Below are positions 63,228-64,000 of a stretch of 64,000 nucleotides of DNA, one piece after another. This DNA comes from Bacteriovoracaceae bacterium (GTDB taxonomy: Bacteria; Bdellovibrionota; Bacteriovoracia; Bacteriovoracales; Bacteriovoracaceae), in the NCBI GenBank assembly GCA_947441615.1, contig CANEUH010000012.1, forward strand, positions 1 to 64,000, written 5' to 3'. The position numbers were made by a program, and so were the translations under genes. The notes under the pieces are model-generated. The model ran no database searches, was not told the DNA's origin, and saw nothing but the letters and a program-made list of their open reading frames with translations. Every line of letters begins with the position of its first letter. The stretch's first letter is position 1.

Positions 63228-64000
63228 ATGATTCGTAAAGAATTTATCGACATCGTTACCAATACAGGGATGGCGACTCTCAAAGAGATGCGCCGCCTCT
63301 CTATGGGTAAGGACGATGAAGTGAATGAATTTGAACTTCTTCAAATGCCCTATTTTGATGAGCATAAATTTGCAAAAATATGCTCTGAAAAATTTGCTGT
63401 GACATTTATTGATCTCAGAAATGCCAAAGTTCCTAGTGAAACACTATCTTCTTTAAGAAAACGATTGGTCATCAAGTACAGGGCCATTCCAATTCAAAAA
63501 ACGGCCAATAAAGTCACTCTCGCCACTTTTGATCCGAGTGTTATTTCTGAAGGTACCAAAGAGCTGTCGGACGTTTATAAAAAACAAGCAGAGTTCATCC
63601 TTACAAACCTTTCTTCTTGGAGAAAATTATTTTCTGGCATTAAAGAGTCCGTTGATGATCTCATTAATAATATTCAAGAAGTCACCTCAAATTCGACACA
63701 AGAAGAATCGATTAAAGCTGAGGACATTTCTGATGACGTCGTAACTTTTGTGAATAGGCTTCTTGCAGAAGCCTTTGTTAAGAAAGCATCAGATATTCAT
63801 GTAGAGCCTTACGAGAGAGTTTTTAGAGTTCGCTTTAGAATAGATGGAAACTTAGTTGAAATTGCTACTCCTCCAAAGAGTATGATGGCCTCAGTCCTAT
63901 CGCGTTTAAAAATTATGTCCCAAATGGATATCTCGGAAAAACGAAAGCCTCAAGACGGACGTATTAAATTAATGATTGGTGGTAATCCAATTGATTATAG
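63228..64000 (+). CDS. pilB: Type IV pilus assembly ATPase PilB, 5' part, cut by the window edge
   Basis: 257 complete codons then the window ends mid-codon. AAAGGG lies 11 bases before the ATG. The N-terminal GspE/PilB region (FDEHKFAKICSEKFAVTFIDL) and start of the ATPase core (KASDIHVEPYERVFRVRFRIDG, SRLKIMSQMDISEKRKPQDGRI) are present; Walker A and the rest lie beyond. PilB powers pilus extension. Type IV pili are required for Bdellovibrio predation and are polarity-controlled, which links it to mglA here. Confidence 0.9.
   Translation, partial: MIRKEFIDIVTNTGMATLKEMRRLSMGKDDEVNEFELLQMPYFDEHKFAKICSEKFAVTFIDLRNAKVPSETLSSLRKRLVIKYRAIPIQKTANKVTLATFDPSVISEGTKELSDVYKKQAEFILTNLSSWRKLFSGIKESVDDLINNIQEVTSNSTQEESIKAEDISDDVVTFVNRLLAEAFVKKASDIHVEPYERVFRVRFRIDGNLVEIATPPKSMMASVLSRLKIMSQMDISEKRKPQDGRIKLMIGGNPIDY

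Noticed and set aside
1-64000. Mobile elements, prophage, defence system or tRNA/rRNA genes
   Set aside because: No transposase, integrase, capsid, toxin-antitoxin, restriction or RNA gene signature was recognised; the only transfer signal is the DMT gene.

Overview
The window is a low-GC, gene-dense chromosome segment that most resembles a predatory bacterium of the Bdellovibrionota (Bdellovibrio/Bacteriovorax-like). This is an inference from gene content: an MglA-type polarity GTPase beside a Roadblock protein, a flagellin and fliD-fliS block, a PilB-type type IV pilus ATPase, a moxR-bat operon, a meso-DAP-type MurE and standalone heptose adenylyltransferase. No rRNA, tRNA, CRISPR array, transposase or prophage was seen.

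Layout. 1-3435 is the only accessory-looking stretch. It holds a secreted Cys-rich protein with MopE-like DCDD motifs, a small membrane protein, and a GC-richer EamA/DMT transporter whose 3' end is scrambled and which follows a two-site palindromic operator. 3584-9497 is a tight rightward run: dnaX, ybaB, recR, Roadblock protein, mglA, DksA-like zinc protein, MTA phosphorylase, rsmH. This leads directly into the dcw cluster at 9463-25155: ftsL, ftsI, murE, murF, mraY, murD, ftsW, murG, murC, murB, ftsQ-like, ftsA, ftsZ. The cluster closes on a strong bidirectional terminator. In it, MurD has lost the P-loop lysine and other catalytic residues.

25184-28037 runs leftward (zinc-finger membrane protein, RNase J, uridine kinase). 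28157-31303 runs rightward (prmA, rsmE, RDD protein, heptose adenylyltransferase, a small ORF). 31440-33834 carries flagellin behind a sigma-28-like promoter, a PilZ-like protein and an LpxH-like phosphoesterase. 33823-42408 is a leftward block: recN on its own promoter, then an operon read as fliD, fliS, FliT-like, GT9-like protein, small helical protein, histidine kinase, receiver, NAD kinase.

42642-48792 holds a polytopic membrane protein, a self-contained 78-codon gene with its own promoter, leader hairpin and terminator, a CysQ-like phosphatase converging on nth, rlmE, a lone transpeptidase and lepB. At 48816-52520 mutS2 and an rqcH-like gene diverge from overlapping 5' ends, which suggests a ribosome-rescue module. 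52522-61551 holds a secreted protein, an RlmI-type methyltransferase and a moxR/DUF58/batA/batB(C)/batD operon. It is followed by ribF, a short aroE and the 5' part of pilB, cut by the window edge.

Together the genes cover envelope synthesis and division, polarity and motility, translation quality control and DNA repair. The parts that look least ordinary are the degenerate MurD, the Roadblock-MglA pair, the mutS2/rqcH pair, the 78-codon gene and the imported transporter with its operator.
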